From Rhodospirillales bacterium (lineage in GTDB: Bacteria; Pseudomonadota; Alphaproteobacteria; Rhodospirillales; Shumkoniaceae), in assembly GCA_016776725.1 (NCBI GenBank), contig JADHSV010000001.1, positions 98,081 to 162,080 of the forward strand: a DNA stretch of 64,000 nucleotides, read 5' to 3'. Below the pieces are notes generated by a model, which was given only the letters and a program-made list of their open reading frames with translations, made no database searches and was not told the DNA's origin. The translations under genes were made by a program, and so were the position numbers. Shown here in pieces: positions 27,223-36,630 of the stretch. The first letter of the stretch is position 1, and every line of letters starts with the position of its first letter.

Positions 27223-28104
27223 TTACCCCTTCACGGCGCCGGCCATCAGGCCGCGCACGAAATATCGTCCCGCCAGGACGTAAACCAACAGCGTCGGCAA
27301 CGCCGCATAGATCGCCGTCGCCATATCGACGTTGTATTCCTTCACACTGGTCGAGGTGTTCACCACGTTGTTCAGCGCCACCGTCATGGGCGCTGCGTCA
27401 CCGGACGCGAACGACGCGCCGAACAGGAAGTCGTTCCACACGTTGGTGAACTGCCAGATAACCGTGACAACGATGATGGGCAGCGAATTGGGCAGCAGGA
27501 TGCGCCAGAAGACGCGGAAGAACCCGGCCCCGTCCAGCTTCGCCGCCTTGATCAACTCGTCCGGGAACGCCTGATAGTAGTTGCGGAAAAACAGCGTGGT
27601 GAAACACAGCCCATAAGTGACGTGGACCAATACCAGCCCCGGTGTCGTCTGCGCCAGTCCCAGCTTGCCCAAAATGGTCGCCATGGGAACCAGCACGATC
27701 TGGAACGGAATGAAGCAGCCGAACAGGATCAGGCCGAAGAAGATATCGGCGCCCTTGAACCGCCACTTGGTCAGAACGTAGCCGTTGACGGCCCCCATGA
27801 AGGTTGAAATCGCCACCGCCGGGATCGCCATCTTGAACGAATTGAAGAAGTACTTGTTAATGCCGGTGCATTCGACGCCGACACAGGCGTAGGACCAGGA
27901 CTTCACCCAGGCATCGAAGGTCGGATCCAGGGGCGGCATCATCAGGTTGCCGCCGCGAATTTCGTCCAGCGATTTAAGCGAGGTGACGACCATCACGTAA
28001 AGCGGGGCCATATAGACAAACGCAAATACGATCAGCAACGTATAGAGGACGAAGCGCCAGAATTTCTGGGTACTTGAAAGCTGTCCGCCAACCTGAATGC
28101 TCAT
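27223..28104 (-). CDS. sugar ABC transporter permease (MalG type)
   Basis: 293 residues with six helices. The EAA loop EAA-like motif appears as IKAAKLDGAGFFRVFWRILLP. A periplasmic loop near residues 50-75 contains two Cys (SYACVGVECTGIN). Overlaps the upstream permease by four bases. With that permease and the ATPase it forms the importer's membrane complex. Confidence 0.92.
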   Translation of the reverse strand: MSIQVGGQLSSTQKFWRFVLYTLLIVFAFVYMAPLYVMVVTSLKSLDEIRGGNLMMPPLDPTFDAWVKSWSYACVGVECTGINKYFFNSFKMAIPAVAISTFMGAVNGYVLTKWRFKGADIFFGLILFGCFIPFQIVLVPMATILGKLGLAQTTPGLVLVHVTYGLCFTTLFFRNYYQAFPDELIKAAKLDGAGFFRVFWRILLPNSLPIIVVTVIWQFTNVWNDFLFGASFASGDAAPMTVALNNVVNTSTSVKEYNVDMATAIYAALPTLLVYVLAGRYFVRGLMAGAVKG

Positions 28105-29024
28105 TGCCGGACCCCCTTCTGCGCCTTGAGTTCGGAATAGAGGTACGGAACCATGATCGCCGCCACCGTAATCAGCATCATCACCGCACTGGCCGAGCCG
28201 ATGTCGATGTGGTTGCGGGTAAAGGTTTGGCTATACATGAAGGTGGCGGGAAGTGCTGTGGAATAACCGGGACCGCCGCCGGTCAGCGCGATCACCAGAT
28301 CGTAGCTTTTAATCGCCAGATGTGACAGCACGACAAAGGATGAAAGAAATATGGGACGCATCAGCGGAAAGATCACTTTCCAGTAAATGATCGGCTGGCT
28401 GGCGCCGTCGATGGAAGCGGCCTTGATAATTTCGTCGTCAACCGCCCTGAGCCCGGCCAGGAACATGGCCATGACAAAGCCCGATGACTGCCACACACCG
28501 GCAATAACAACGGTGTAAATGGCCATGTCGGAATTGACGATCCAATCGAACTTGAAGCTGGCCCAGCCGAAATCGTGCATCAGCTTTTCAAGGCCAAGGC
28601 CGGGGTTAAGCATCCATTTCCACACCGTTCCCGTGACGATGAAAGATAGCGCCATGGGATAAAGGTAAATGGTGCGGATCACGCCTTCCTGGCGAATGCG
28701 CTGATCCAGCATGACCGCCAAAATCAGGCCGACGACTGTCGCGATCCCGATATACAGGATGCCGAAAATTGCGAGGTTTTCCAGCGCCTTTTCCCAAACC
28801 GGATTGGCCCACAGTTTCACATGAGGCGAAATGCCTTCCCATTTGGTCACCGGGAACATGCGCGATTTGGTGAACGACAGATAGGTCGTCCAGATAATAA
28901 ATCCATAAACGAACACGCCGGTAATCGCCAACGTCGGTGACAGGACAATTTTAGGCAGATGGATTTGCAGCCAGCCTAATACGCCGCCTCGTGTCGCCGC
29001 CGGTCTGTCTATATGGCTACTCAT
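28101..29024 (-). CDS. sugar ABC transporter permease (MalF type)
   Basis: 307 residues with six helices and the EAA loop IIKAASIDGASQPIIYWKVIFP. Starts with a short hydrophilic tail (SSHIDRPAATRGG). Pairs with the MalG-type permease, whose start it overlaps by 4 bases. Confidence 0.92.
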   Translation of the reverse strand: MSSHIDRPAATRGGVLGWLQIHLPKIVLSPTLAITGVFVYGFIIWTTYLSFTKSRMFPVTKWEGISPHVKLWANPVWEKALENLAIFGILYIGIATVVGLILAVMLDQRIRQEGVIRTIYLYPMALSFIVTGTVWKWMLNPGLGLEKLMHDFGWASFKFDWIVNSDMAIYTVVIAGVWQSSGFVMAMFLAGLRAVDDEIIKAASIDGASQPIIYWKVIFPLMRPIFLSSFVVLSHLAIKSYDLVIALTGGGPGYSTALPATFMYSQTFTRNHIDIGSASAVMMLITVAAIMVPYLYSELKAQKGVRQ

Positions 29025-29093
29025 GAAGCATTTTCCGAAAATCGGGAGACGGACCGCAGAAGCGCCCTGCGGCCCGTCTGACCCTAATTTATA

Positions 29094-30350
29094 CTACTGA
29101 GCGAGGGCAACGCCTTCGGCCAGCTTCTTGACGGCTTCTTCAGCCGACATGTCGGAGCTGAAGTAGTTGGTCACGACGTCGTAGATGGCGCCCTTGACCG
29201 CTTCGGGAACGGCATGGCCATGCGCCATGGAGCCCATCATCTTGTCGGCCTTGGCGGCTTCGGCAAGCTGCTTGATGGCTTTTTGGCCACAGGCGTCGAA
29301 GTCCTTGCCGGACACGTCCATGCGCGCCGGGGCCGAACCCTTGACGATGTTAAACGCGGCCTGGAAGCCGGGTTCCATGATGGCGCTGGCCAGGGCCGCC
29401 TGATTGGCCTTGGCGTCGTCGCCAACCTTGAACATGGCGAACGCGTCGGAGTTAAACGTCACCGAACCCGCAGTTCCGGGGAAACGGAAGCACAGGAAGT
29501 CCTTGTTCGGGACCTTTTTGGCGGCGATGAATTCGCCCTTGGCCCAGTCGCCCATCATCTGCATGGCGGCTTCGCCATTGATGACCATGGCGGTGGCAAG
29601 GTTCCAGTCGCGGTTCGGATAGTTGGGATCGACGTAACCTTTAAGCTTACGCAGACGCTGGAAAACCTCGACCATGGTCTTGGATTTCAGAGCATCCTGA
29701 TCCATTTCGACGAAAGCCTTTTTGTAGAAGTCGGTGCCGCCGGTCGAGTTAACGAGAGCGTCGACCACGGTCGCTTCCTGCCAAGCCTGTCCGCCCCACG
29801 CGATGGGGGTGATGCCGGCGGCTTTGATCTTGTCGGCTGCGGCGACGAATTCGTTCCAGTTGGTGGGAACGGCAATGCCCAGCTTGTCGAAGATCGCCTT
29901 GTTGGCCCATACCCAGTTAGTGGTATGAACGTTAACCGGTGCCGCAACCCATACGCCGTCCGGCTTCATGAAGCGTTTCAGGGCGTTCGGAACCACCTTG
30001 TCCCAGCCTTCCTTGGCGGCCAGATCGTTCAGGTTGGCGAGGAACCCGCCGTCGGCGAAGTCAAGAATGGCGAAGCCGAGCTGCTGCATGGTGGTCGGCG
30101 GGTTGCCGGCCGCAACGCGGGCCTTGACCACGGTGCGGGCCTGATCGCCGCCACCGCCGGCCACGGCGCCGTCCATCCATCCGATACCCTGCTTTTCGAG
30201 GTTCTTCTTGAGAACGTTAAGGGCCGCAGCTTCGCCACCCGAAGTCCACCAGTGGATAACCTCGACCTTACCGGCCGCGGATGCCGTTGACGTAGCCAGC
30301 ATAAGGGCCGCCGCGCTAACCATCGCCAGAGTAGTTTTCCTGATCTCCAT
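29094..30350 (-). CDS. sugar ABC transporter periplasmic binding protein
   Basis: 418 residues with a signal peptide ([24 protein letters not shown], cleavage near AAG). Family 1 extracellular sugar-binding protein: [17 protein letters not shown] at the start and many aromatic residues ([35 protein letters not shown]). Strong ribosome binding site GAGGAGG 10 bases from the ATG. Delivers the sugar to the permeases downstream. It is 147 bases after the cupin gene, which may hold its own promoter. Confidence 0.93.
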   Translation of the reverse strand: MEIRKTTLAMVSAAALMLATSTASAAGKVEVIHWWTSGGEAAALNVLKKNLEKQGIGWMDGAVAGGGGDQARTVVKARVAAGNPPTTMQQLGFAILDFADGGFLANLNDLAAKEGWDKVVPNALKRFMKPDGVWVAAPVNVHTTNWVWANKAIFDKLGIAVPTNWNEFVAAADKIKAAGITPIAWGGQAWQEATVVDALVNSTGGTDFYKKAFVEMDQDALKSKTMVEVFQRLRKLKGYVDPNYPNRDWNLATAMVINGEAAMQMMGDWAKGEFIAAKKVPNKDFLCFRFPGTAGSVTFNSDAFAMFKVGDDAKANQAALASAIMEPGFQAAFNIVKGSAPARMDVSGKDFDACGQKAIKQLAEAAKADKMMGSMAHGHAVPEAVKGAIYDVVTNYFSSDMSAEEAVKKLAEGVALAQ

Positions 30351-30497
30351 TTTATCGTGCCTCCTCTTGTGTTTTAGAAAAAGGGATCGAACCGCATTGT
30401 TGTTGAAATCCCAGCTTCACGGTTCAACCGGTCGTCTTCGTATGAGGTTTCTCGGTTTTTGCCTAAAACCTCCGTTCTTCAAACGCTCAGCCGCTTT

Positions 30498-30878
30498 CTA
30501 TGTGCGGCCATAGTCGTCTTCGATGCGTTCGATATCGTTTTCGTCGAGAATCGCACCGCACTGAACCTCGATAAACACCATGCTTTGCTCGCCCACATTC
30601 TGAATGCGGTGCAAGGCTTCGACCGGGATGTACACCGCCTCGTTGGCGCCAAGGTCGAGCACCTCGTCGCCCACATGCACGCGCGCATGACCCTGCACCA
30701 CGGTCCAATGTTCCGAACGATGCTGATGACGCTGTAGCGATAAAATGTTTCCGGGATCGACCGTGATGCGCTTGACCGCGTAGCCAACGCCCGCGTCGAT
30801 GACGCGCCACGACCCCCAGGGCCGCGTATCCGACGCCCCCACTGAATAGCTGTTCGACGCGATGTTTTGCTCGCTCAC
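30498..30878 (-). CDS. cupin-domain protein, phosphomannose isomerase-like
   Basis: 126 residues, GTG start after GGGAAGG. One cupin barrel: RPWGSWRVIDAG, then LQRHQHRSEHWTVVQGHARV (His, His, Glu metal ligands) and VYIPVEALHRIQN (second His). This is the pattern of type II mannose-6-phosphate isomerase C-terminal domains and of sugar-phosphate isomerases. Placed between the ROK kinase and the sugar importer, so probably acts on the same sugar or sugar phosphate. A ROK-type operator lies 33 bases upstream. Confidence 0.85.
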   Translation of the reverse strand: MSEQNIASNSYSVGASDTRPWGSWRVIDAGVGYAVKRITVDPGNILSLQRHQHRSEHWTVVQGHARVHVGDEVLDLGANEAVYIPVEALHRIQNVGEQSMVFIEVQCGAILDENDIERIEDDYGRT

Positions 30879-30910
30879 TTCAGCCTTCCCTCGCGCACGG
30901 CTTCCTATAG

Positions 30911-30936
30911 ATTAAACCAAAAGTTTTTATTAATTC
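30911..30936 (-). promoter_or_regulatory. ROK-regulator operator, copy 1
   Basis: 26 bases matching 33083-33108 at 21 positions by eye. On the minus strand both begin GAATTAA, continue AAAAAC and end TTTAAT. The proximal edge is 33 bases from the cupin start. AT-rich dyads like this are usual for NagC/XylR-type ROK repressors. Confidence 0.65.
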
Positions 30937-30947
30937 AAGCATCGACT

Positions 30948-31859
30948 TCACCATAACCACGCCGCTCCCCGAACGCCGCCGGCGTCGCCGTGCTTCGCCT
31001 TGACGACCGGCGTTTCAATGCGATCGGAAAATGCGTACGTCCCAATCAGGCGGGGAACGTTGTCGTAAAGCCGCTCAACGTTCGATACGCCGCCGCCCAG
31101 AACGATCACGTCGGGATCGAGAATATTGACGACGGCAGCCAACGCGCGGGCTAACCGATCCTCGTAAATCCCAATGGCGCTAACCGCGTTCGCATCCTTT
31201 TCGGCAAGCAACGCGGAAATTTCCTTGGCCTTGATTTTGCGGCCCGAGAGATCGCGGTAGGTGCGCGCCAGGCCGCCGCCGGAAAGGTATTGTTCCAGGC
31301 AATCCTTTTGGCCGCAGAAACATGGACGCCCCTTGCGAACCGTTTTGTCAGCCCACGGAAGCGGCGAATGGCCCCATTCGCCCGCGATACCGTTGTTGCC
31401 CGTCAATACCGCGCCGTTGACGACCACACCGCCGCCGCAGCCGGTTCCCAGTGTCGCGCCGAACACCACGGCGGCCCCGGCGGCCGCGCCGTCGCGCGCT
31501 TCGGCGATGGTGAAGCAGTTGCCGTCGTTGGCGACGCGAACGGGCTGGCCCAGGACCTTCTCCAGGTCCTCTTGAAAGGCATGCCCCTGAATCCATGTGG
31601 CGTTGCTGTTTTTAACGGTTTGGGTTCTGGGATCAATGATGCCCGGCATATCGACGCCAACCGTCGGCTGGGCCGGGGCATCTTGCGCCAACTCCGCGAT
31701 GAGATCGACGACGGCCCGGATGGTCCCGTCGTAGTCGCCGCGTGGCGTCTTGACCCGTGTGCGCCGCACTTCGCGCCCGCCGGGATCAAGCAGCGCACCG
31801 GCGCACTTGGTGCCGCCCAGATCCACGCCGATGCGATAGGGTTCCGCTGCCGGGTTCAT
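30948..31859 (-). CDS. ROK-family sugar kinase
   Basis: 303 residues. ATP-binding IGVDLGGTKCAGALLD at the start, the ROK zinc motif GRPCFCGQKDCLEQYLSG, and GATLGTGCGGGVVVNG. Phosphorylates a hexose, for example glucose or fructose; the exact sugar is unclear. It overlaps the ROK repressor by four bases and is followed by the cupin and importer genes, so it is likely to phosphorylate the imported sugar. Confidence 0.9.
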   Translation of the reverse strand: MNPAAEPYRIGVDLGGTKCAGALLDPGGREVRRTRVKTPRGDYDGTIRAVVDLIAELAQDAPAQPTVGVDMPGIIDPRTQTVKNSNATWIQGHAFQEDLEKVLGQPVRVANDGNCFTIAEARDGAAAGAAVVFGATLGTGCGGGVVVNGAVLTGNNGIAGEWGHSPLPWADKTVRKGRPCFCGQKDCLEQYLSGGGLARTYRDLSGRKIKAKEISALLAEKDANAVSAIGIYEDRLARALAAVVNILDPDVIVLGGGVSNVERLYDNVPRLIGTYAFSDRIETPVVKAKHGDAGGVRGAAWLW

Positions 31860-33049
31860 GAGTTACCCCGGATCATCATGCCCCGTCGATGGGGCAGCAT
31901 CAGGTTTGAAAACGGCAGGATCGCCGCCCCCATGGCGGCCGCCTCCGGCGAGCACGCTGAGCGCAAAATCGGCGGGAAATCAGGCAGATTGGCCCTGAAT
32001 GGAAGCAGTTTCTTTTCCACCTCGACAATAAAATCGTCGATCAGCGGCAACGGCAAACGGCCGCCAATAAGGATGGCTTCGGGATTGACCACGCAGATGA
32101 TGGTGATCAGGGTCATCAACAAGTGGGCCGCGCCATTGTCCATCCATTGGTTGATGGTTTGGCTGCCCTTTTTATGAAGCCCGTCAAGCTGCTCAAGGGA
32201 AGAGACATCAACGCCCTCTTCCTTCAGGCGGGAATACAGTACCGCCATGGAGACCTCGGCCTCGATGGTGTGGCTCTCAACCGGCCGCCCGGACCCGTTG
32301 GTCGCCGGAATAAAACCGATTTCGCCACCCAGCCCATGGGTGCCCGGAACGTAATCGCCGTTGACGACCAGACCGCCGCCAAGGCCAACGCCCATAAACA
32401 GGTAGAAGAAGTTCTTGTAGTCGATACCAAGCCCGTAATGGATCTCGCCATAGGCTGCGGCGGACGCATCGTTTTCCAGAAACACGGGCCTTCCCGTTAT
32501 TTCCTGAAGGCGTTCGCGCGCCGGAATGTCGCGCCATGCGGCGTAGGACCGCGGCGTATATTCGGTGCGCAGGTAGCCAAGCTTGTAGGGCATGGCCAGG
32601 CCGACGCCGGCAAGATCGTCCGCGACCAGCCCCGCCTCATCAAGAAGCGAACCATAGGCCCGTTCAATTCGCCGGAAAACTTCGTCGGGAAGCAGGAAGT
32701 TTTCTTCCCAGTGCATGCGGCCACGGATGTTTCCCGCCAGATCGCTCAGCAATACCGTCAGATGATCGCGGTCGATATTGACGCCCACGGCGTAACCGCC
32801 ATCGGGGTTAATCGACAGCTCAGCCGCCGGTTGCCCGCGCCCGCCACGACGGCGCCCGGATTCGATAATCATCCCGTCTTCAAGAAGTTCACGGCACAAA
32901 TAGGCAATGGCTTGCGGCGTCAGGCCCATGATCTGCGCAAGCTCGGGCCGCGATACGGGGCCATGCACGCGCACCGCCTGCAGCGTAACCCGAACATTGT
33001 GGTTACGCGCGAATTTCAAATTGGTACCGGACAGCCCTCTATGTGGCAT
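31856..33049 (-). CDS. ROK-family transcriptional repressor (NagC/XylR type)
   Basis: 397 residues: an N-terminal winged helix (GPVSRPELAQIMGLTPQAIAYL) and a sugar-kinase-like ROK domain (GVNIDRDHLTVLLSD, MGVGLGGGLVVNGDY). The kinase zinc motif is not intact, as in regulators. ATG at 33049 after GCGGGA. An upstream in-frame extension to 33148 would read through the operator. Probably controls itself and the cupin/ABC/GMC operon through the matched operators at 30911 and 33083. Confidence 0.9.
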   Translation of the reverse strand: MPHRGLSGTNLKFARNHNVRVTLQAVRVHGPVSRPELAQIMGLTPQAIAYLCRELLEDGMIIESGRRRGGRGQPAAELSINPDGGYAVGVNIDRDHLTVLLSDLAGNIRGRMHWEENFLLPDEVFRRIERAYGSLLDEAGLVADDLAGVGLAMPYKLGYLRTEYTPRSYAAWRDIPARERLQEITGRPVFLENDASAAAYGEIHYGLGIDYKNFFYLFMGVGLGGGLVVNGDYVPGTHGLGGEIGFIPATNGSGRPVESHTIEAEVSMAVLYSRLKEEGVDVSSLEQLDGLHKKGSQTINQWMDNGAAHLLMTLITIICVVNPEAILIGGRLPLPLIDDFIVEVEKKLLPFRANLPDFPPILRSACSPEAAAMGAAILPFSNLMLPHRRGMMIRGNS

Positions 33050-33082
33050 GTTTATCCCGCCCGAATCACTTCCCTGTATTAA

Positions 33083-33108
33083 ATTAAATAAATTGTTTTT
33101 CTTAATTC
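33083..33108 (-). promoter_or_regulatory. ROK-regulator operator, copy 2
   Basis: Second copy of the 26-base element, 34 bases upstream of the repressor start (33 bases for the other copy relative to the cupin start). The equal spacing suggests it overlaps the promoter, giving autoregulation. Confidence 0.65.
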
Positions 33109-33146
33109 GCGCAAGCTTTTTTTCTCCACAGGCATTTTCGGCCCAC

Positions 33147-33175
33147 AAAAAAAGGGCGGCATTTCCATGCCGCCC
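33147..33175 (-). terminator. Rho-independent terminator after Gfo/Idh/MocA gene
   Basis: GGGCGGCAT (33154-33162) and ATGCCGCCC (33167-33175) pair around TTCC. On the minus strand the stem is followed by seven T. It lies 28 bases past the stop at 33203. Confidence 0.85.
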
Positions 33176-33202
33176 CGAAAAAAATTGGGATTGAGTTGAA
33201 GC

Positions 33203-34216
33203 CTACGGACGTTCGATTTTCACGCGCTTTCCCGTTTGCGCCGCTTCGCGCACCGCCAGCGCCAGGGCCAGCGAATAAAAACCGTCTTCGCCCGAAGCCT
33301 GCGGCTTGCCCTTGCCGCGGATGGCGCCGGCAAAATACCGGACGCCGCGCGCGTACAGATTTTCGGGCTCAACCACGATTTCGGCCTCCCCCTTGGCGTT
33401 GCGCAGGATGACGGAACCGACAGCTTGCTGGGTCATGACATCCTTGGCGAAAAGCGAGCCTTGCGTTCCGTGAACTTCCAACCCGGTGCCGGCGAATTCG
33501 ACGGTGAAACCTTCGTGCATCTGCACAATCAGCCCCGAATCGAAACTGACCACCGACATCACCCCGTCTTCGATCCCGCCCTCGCCCATGCCCGCGGTCT
33601 GGGTCATGGCGACAACCTCTCGGGGTTCCTCGCCGAACAGGTAGCGGATGGTGTCGGCATTATGAACGGTGATATCCAGAATGGCCCCGCCGCCCGCCTT
33701 TGCGTCCTTGGTACGCCAAGTCTGCAAAAAGCCCGGCAAAAACACCGCATGAAACACGCGCCCGGCGACGGGGGTGCCGATGCGCCCTTCGGCAATCGCC
33801 CGGCGCATGGCGCGGTGGGTGGCCGCATGGCGCAGGTGATGATTGATGCCCAGCACGACACCGGCCTTTTCGCACGCCGCGATCATGGCTCGCGCGTCAT
33901 CCAAATTCATGGCCATGGGCTTTTCGCACAATACGTGCTTGCCCGCAGCCGCCGCCTGCAGGGTCAAAGGCGCGTGGGTCTCGTTGGTCGTACAGATATA
34001 AACGGCGTCGACCGCCTCATTGGCCAACAGGCTTTCCACCGAGCCTTCTACCCGTGGCCCCGGCCATTGTTTGGCCACCTGCTCCGCCCGCTCGCGATTG
34101 ATATCGAAGACAGCGCTCACGTCGCTGCCGCTTTCGGCGCGAATGGCGTCAATCATCCACTGCTGCGCCACGGTTCCGGTCCCGATAAGGCCCCATCCAA
34201 TGGTTTCGCCCGGCAT
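33203..34216 (-). CDS. Gfo/Idh/MocA-family NAD(P) sugar dehydrogenase
   Basis: 337 residues. Rossmann GWGLIGTGTVAQQWM, then EKPMAMNLDDARAM (the family's EKP signature) and the C-terminal substrate domain with GGGAILDITVHNADTIRYLFG (catalytic His region). ATG after AAGGGGAGACGAC. Oxidises a sugar or inositol-like compound. Same strand as the ROK cluster but with its own terminator, so a separate unit, probably functionally related. Confidence 0.9.
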   Translation of the reverse strand: MPGETIGWGLIGTGTVAQQWMIDAIRAESGSDVSAVFDINRERAEQVAKQWPGPRVEGSVESLLANEAVDAVYICTTNETHAPLTLQAAAAGKHVLCEKPMAMNLDDARAMIAACEKAGVVLGINHHLRHAATHRAMRRAIAEGRIGTPVAGRVFHAVFLPGFLQTWRTKDAKAGGGAILDITVHNADTIRYLFGEEPREVVAMTQTAGMGEGGIEDGVMSVVSFDSGLIVQMHEGFTVEFAGTGLEVHGTQGSLFAKDVMTQQAVGSVILRNAKGEAEIVVEPENLYARGVRYFAGAIRGKGKPQASGEDGFYSLALALAVREAAQTGKRVKIERP

Positions 34217-34376
34217 AGTCGTCTCCCCTTGGGAAAGAGTTGTCCCTGCCGGACGATAAGCGGCGCGGGTGATTGCCGTCAACCGGCGTACAACACTCTT
34301 GAGTTTACCAATGCCTACGGTCACTATCGCGCACGACATTTTTCACGGGCGGGAGCCTGAAAACAGGGAGATGGTA

Positions 34377-35390
34377 ATGAAAAAGATATTGTTTCCGATA
34401 ATGGCGGCAGCCGCGTTAATGGCAGGGTCGGCCTGGGCTGGAACGCTTGACGACGTCAAAGCGCGCGGACAACTTAACTGCGGCGTCAGCGAGGGCGTTC
34501 CCGGTTTCTCCATTCCGGATTCGTCGGGCCGCTGGGTCGGGCTGGATGTGGACATGTGCCGTGCCCTTTCGTCCGCCATCTTCAACGACGACGACAAAAT
34601 TAAATTCGTTTCGCTCAGTTCCAAACAGAAAATCCTCGCCGTAGTCACCGGTCAGGTCGACCTGACGTCTCGCACCACGACCTGGACCATGAAGCGCGAC
34701 ACCAAGGAAGGCGTGGATTTCACCGCCATCGTCTATTTCGACGGACAGGCCTTCATGGCGCGCAAGGAACTTGGTCTGAAATCGGCCACCGAACTGGACG
34801 GCGCCACCGTGTGCGTGACCTCGGGCACGACCACCGAACTTAATCTGGCCGACTTTGCCCGCGCCAACAGCATCAAATTCGAGCCCGTCGTGTTCGAGGG
34901 CAAAAAAGAAGCCGTCAATGCCTACAAGAGCGGCCGTTGCGACGCACTGACCACCGATTACAGCCAACTGGCCGCCTTCCGCACCACGTTCCCCAAACCG
35001 GACGATCATGAGATCCTTGGGGACGTCATCTCGAAAGAACCGCTGTCGCCGCTGGTCAAGCACGGCGACAACCAGTGGAAAGACCTGGTGACGTGGCTCC
35101 TGGTCGGCCTTATCTCGGCCGAGGAACTGGGCGTGACCAAGGCCAACGTCGACGACATGAAGGCCAATTCCAAGAACCCGACCATTCAGCGCATGCTGGG
35201 CGTTTCGGGCGATTACGGTTCCTACATCGGTCTCGAAAAAGACTGGCTCCACAAGGCCATCAAAGCGACCGGCAACTACGGCGAAATCTTCGATCGCAAT
35301 CTGGGCTTGGGCAGCAAGCTGAAGATGCAGCGTGGCAAGAACGCCCTGTGGTCGCAGGGCGGCCTGCTTTACGTTCCGCCGCTGCGATAG
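34377..35390 (+). CDS. aapJ: general L-amino-acid ABC transporter binding protein
   Basis: 337 residues with a signal peptide (KKILFPIMAAAALMAGSAWA). Family 3 binding fold: LDDVKARGQLNCGVSEGVPGFS, GLDVDMCRALSSAI and SSKQKILAVVTGQVDLTSRT. Matches AapJ of Rhizobium in length and in having the C-terminal GKNALWSQGGLLYVPPLR. ATG at 34377 is chosen because GGGAG lies 7 bases upstream; another ATG is six bases earlier. First gene of aapJQMP. Confidence 0.95.
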   Translation: MKKILFPIMAAAALMAGSAWAGTLDDVKARGQLNCGVSEGVPGFSIPDSSGRWVGLDVDMCRALSSAIFNDDDKIKFVSLSSKQKILAVVTGQVDLTSRTTTWTMKRDTKEGVDFTAIVYFDGQAFMARKELGLKSATELDGATVCVTSGTTTELNLADFARANSIKFEPVVFEGKKEAVNAYKSGRCDALTTDYSQLAAFRTTFPKPDDHEILGDVISKEPLSPLVKHGDNQWKDLVTWLLVGLISAEELGVTKANVDDMKANSKNPTIQRMLGVSGDYGSYIGLEKDWLHKAIKATGNYGEIFDRNLGLGSKLKMQRGKNALWSQGGLLYVPPLR

Positions 35391-35452
35391 GCGGGTTTTA
35401 GGGGCGGTCCCGATGGCCGCCCCGATCCTTTCTGATTCGGAAAAATCCGAAA

Positions 35453-36628
35453 ATGACCGACCTTATCGCCCCGCCGCGAAGCAACCCGTTTGCCGCCGAC
35501 AAGATCGTGTCAGCGGCGACGCAGTTTCTGGTCGTGGCGGCGGTCCTGACCGGCGGTTACATGCTGTTCGTGACCACGCAGGGGAATTTGGAAGCGCGCC
35601 ATATCGAATCGGGTTTCACCTTTCTCGGCCATGAAGCCGGATTTCCCATCGGCGATTCCCTGATTTCTTTCGAACCGGCGGACAGCTACGGCCGCGCCTT
35701 CGTGGTCGGCGTCATCAATACCTTCTACGTTTCGGTCCTCAGCATCATATTCGCCACCGTCGTCGGCGTCGTCATGGGCGTCGCCCAGGTGTCGCGCAAC
35801 TGGCTGATCGCCAAGCTGGCTGAGATTTACGTCGAAGTCATGCGCAACATCCCCTTGCTGCTGACGTTGCTGTTCGTCTACGGGGTGGTGCTGGCCGGAT
35901 TGCCGTCGGTGCGCCGCAGCATCGAGCTGTTTGACGGCGGTTTTCTTAACCAACGGGGGCTCTATCTGCCCCGGCCACTGCCACTCGATGGATTCGGTTT
36001 CGTATTGGCCGCCACCGTGATCGCCCTGATCGGCGCAATCGCGTTGATCGTTTGGGCGCGGCGCTATCACGACCGCACAGGCGTCGCCGTTCCGTCCGCG
36101 CGCATCAGCTTTGGATTACTGTTTGGCCTGCCATTGCTGGCCTATTTCGTGGCCGGCGCGCCGCTGGATTGGGAACTGCCGGTCCTCAAGGGCTTCAATT
36201 ACCGTGGCGGTCTGGTTTTCAGGCCCGAATTTGCGGCCCTTCTGCTGGGTCTGGTCGTCTATCGCGGCGCCTTTATCGCCGAGAACGTGCGCAGCGGCAT
36301 CCAGGCGGTGGGTAAGGGCCAGCGCGAGGCCGCGGCGGCCGTCGGCCTGACGCCGGGCCGCACCATGCAGCTGGTGGTTCTGCCGCAGGCTCTGCGCACC
36401 ATCATCCCGTCGACCACCAACGACTACGCCAGTCTGGTCAAGGACAGTTCGCTGGCCGTCGCCATCGGTTATCCCGACATGGTCTCGATCGGCGGCACCA
36501 TGATCGGCCAGAACGGGCAGGCCATTGAAGTGATCGGCATGTGGATGGCCATTTATCTGGCGATCAATCTGGTGGTGTCGCTGCTGATGAACTGGGCCAA
36601 CCTGAAAGCCCAGCTGGTGGAGCGCTAG
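35453..36628 (+). CDS. aapQ: general L-amino-acid ABC transporter permease
   Basis: 391 residues, the long HisM-type permease with about eight helices and a large central insertion. Conserved segments: YVEVMRNIPLLLTLLFVYG and the EAA loop GQREAAAAVGLTPGRTMQLVVLPQALR. Lies between aapJ and aapM, as in Rhizobium. Ends 2 bases before aapM. Confidence 0.94.
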   Translation: MTDLIAPPRSNPFAADKIVSAATQFLVVAAVLTGGYMLFVTTQGNLEARHIESGFTFLGHEAGFPIGDSLISFEPADSYGRAFVVGVINTFYVSVLSIIFATVVGVVMGVAQVSRNWLIAKLAEIYVEVMRNIPLLLTLLFVYGVVLAGLPSVRRSIELFDGGFLNQRGLYLPRPLPLDGFGFVLAATVIALIGAIALIVWARRYHDRTGVAVPSARISFGLLFGLPLLAYFVAGAPLDWELPVLKGFNYRGGLVFRPEFAALLLGLVVYRGAFIAENVRSGIQAVGKGQREAAAAVGLTPGRTMQLVVLPQALRTIIPSTTNDYASLVKDSSLAVAIGYPDMVSIGGTMIGQNGQAIEVIGMWMAIYLAINLVVSLLMNWANLKAQLVER

Positions 36629-36630
36629 AT

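Noticed and set aside
29214..30290. 358-codon plus-strand open frame
   Set aside because: Opposite strand of the sugar-binding protein; low-complexity translation rich in His/Gly/Arg, typical antisense of a high-GC gene.
32123..33082. 319-codon plus-strand open frame
   Set aside because: Antisense of the ROK repressor and crosses its operator.
33236..34360. 374-codon plus-strand open frame
   Set aside because: Antisense of the Gfo/Idh/MocA gene, which has clear family motifs.
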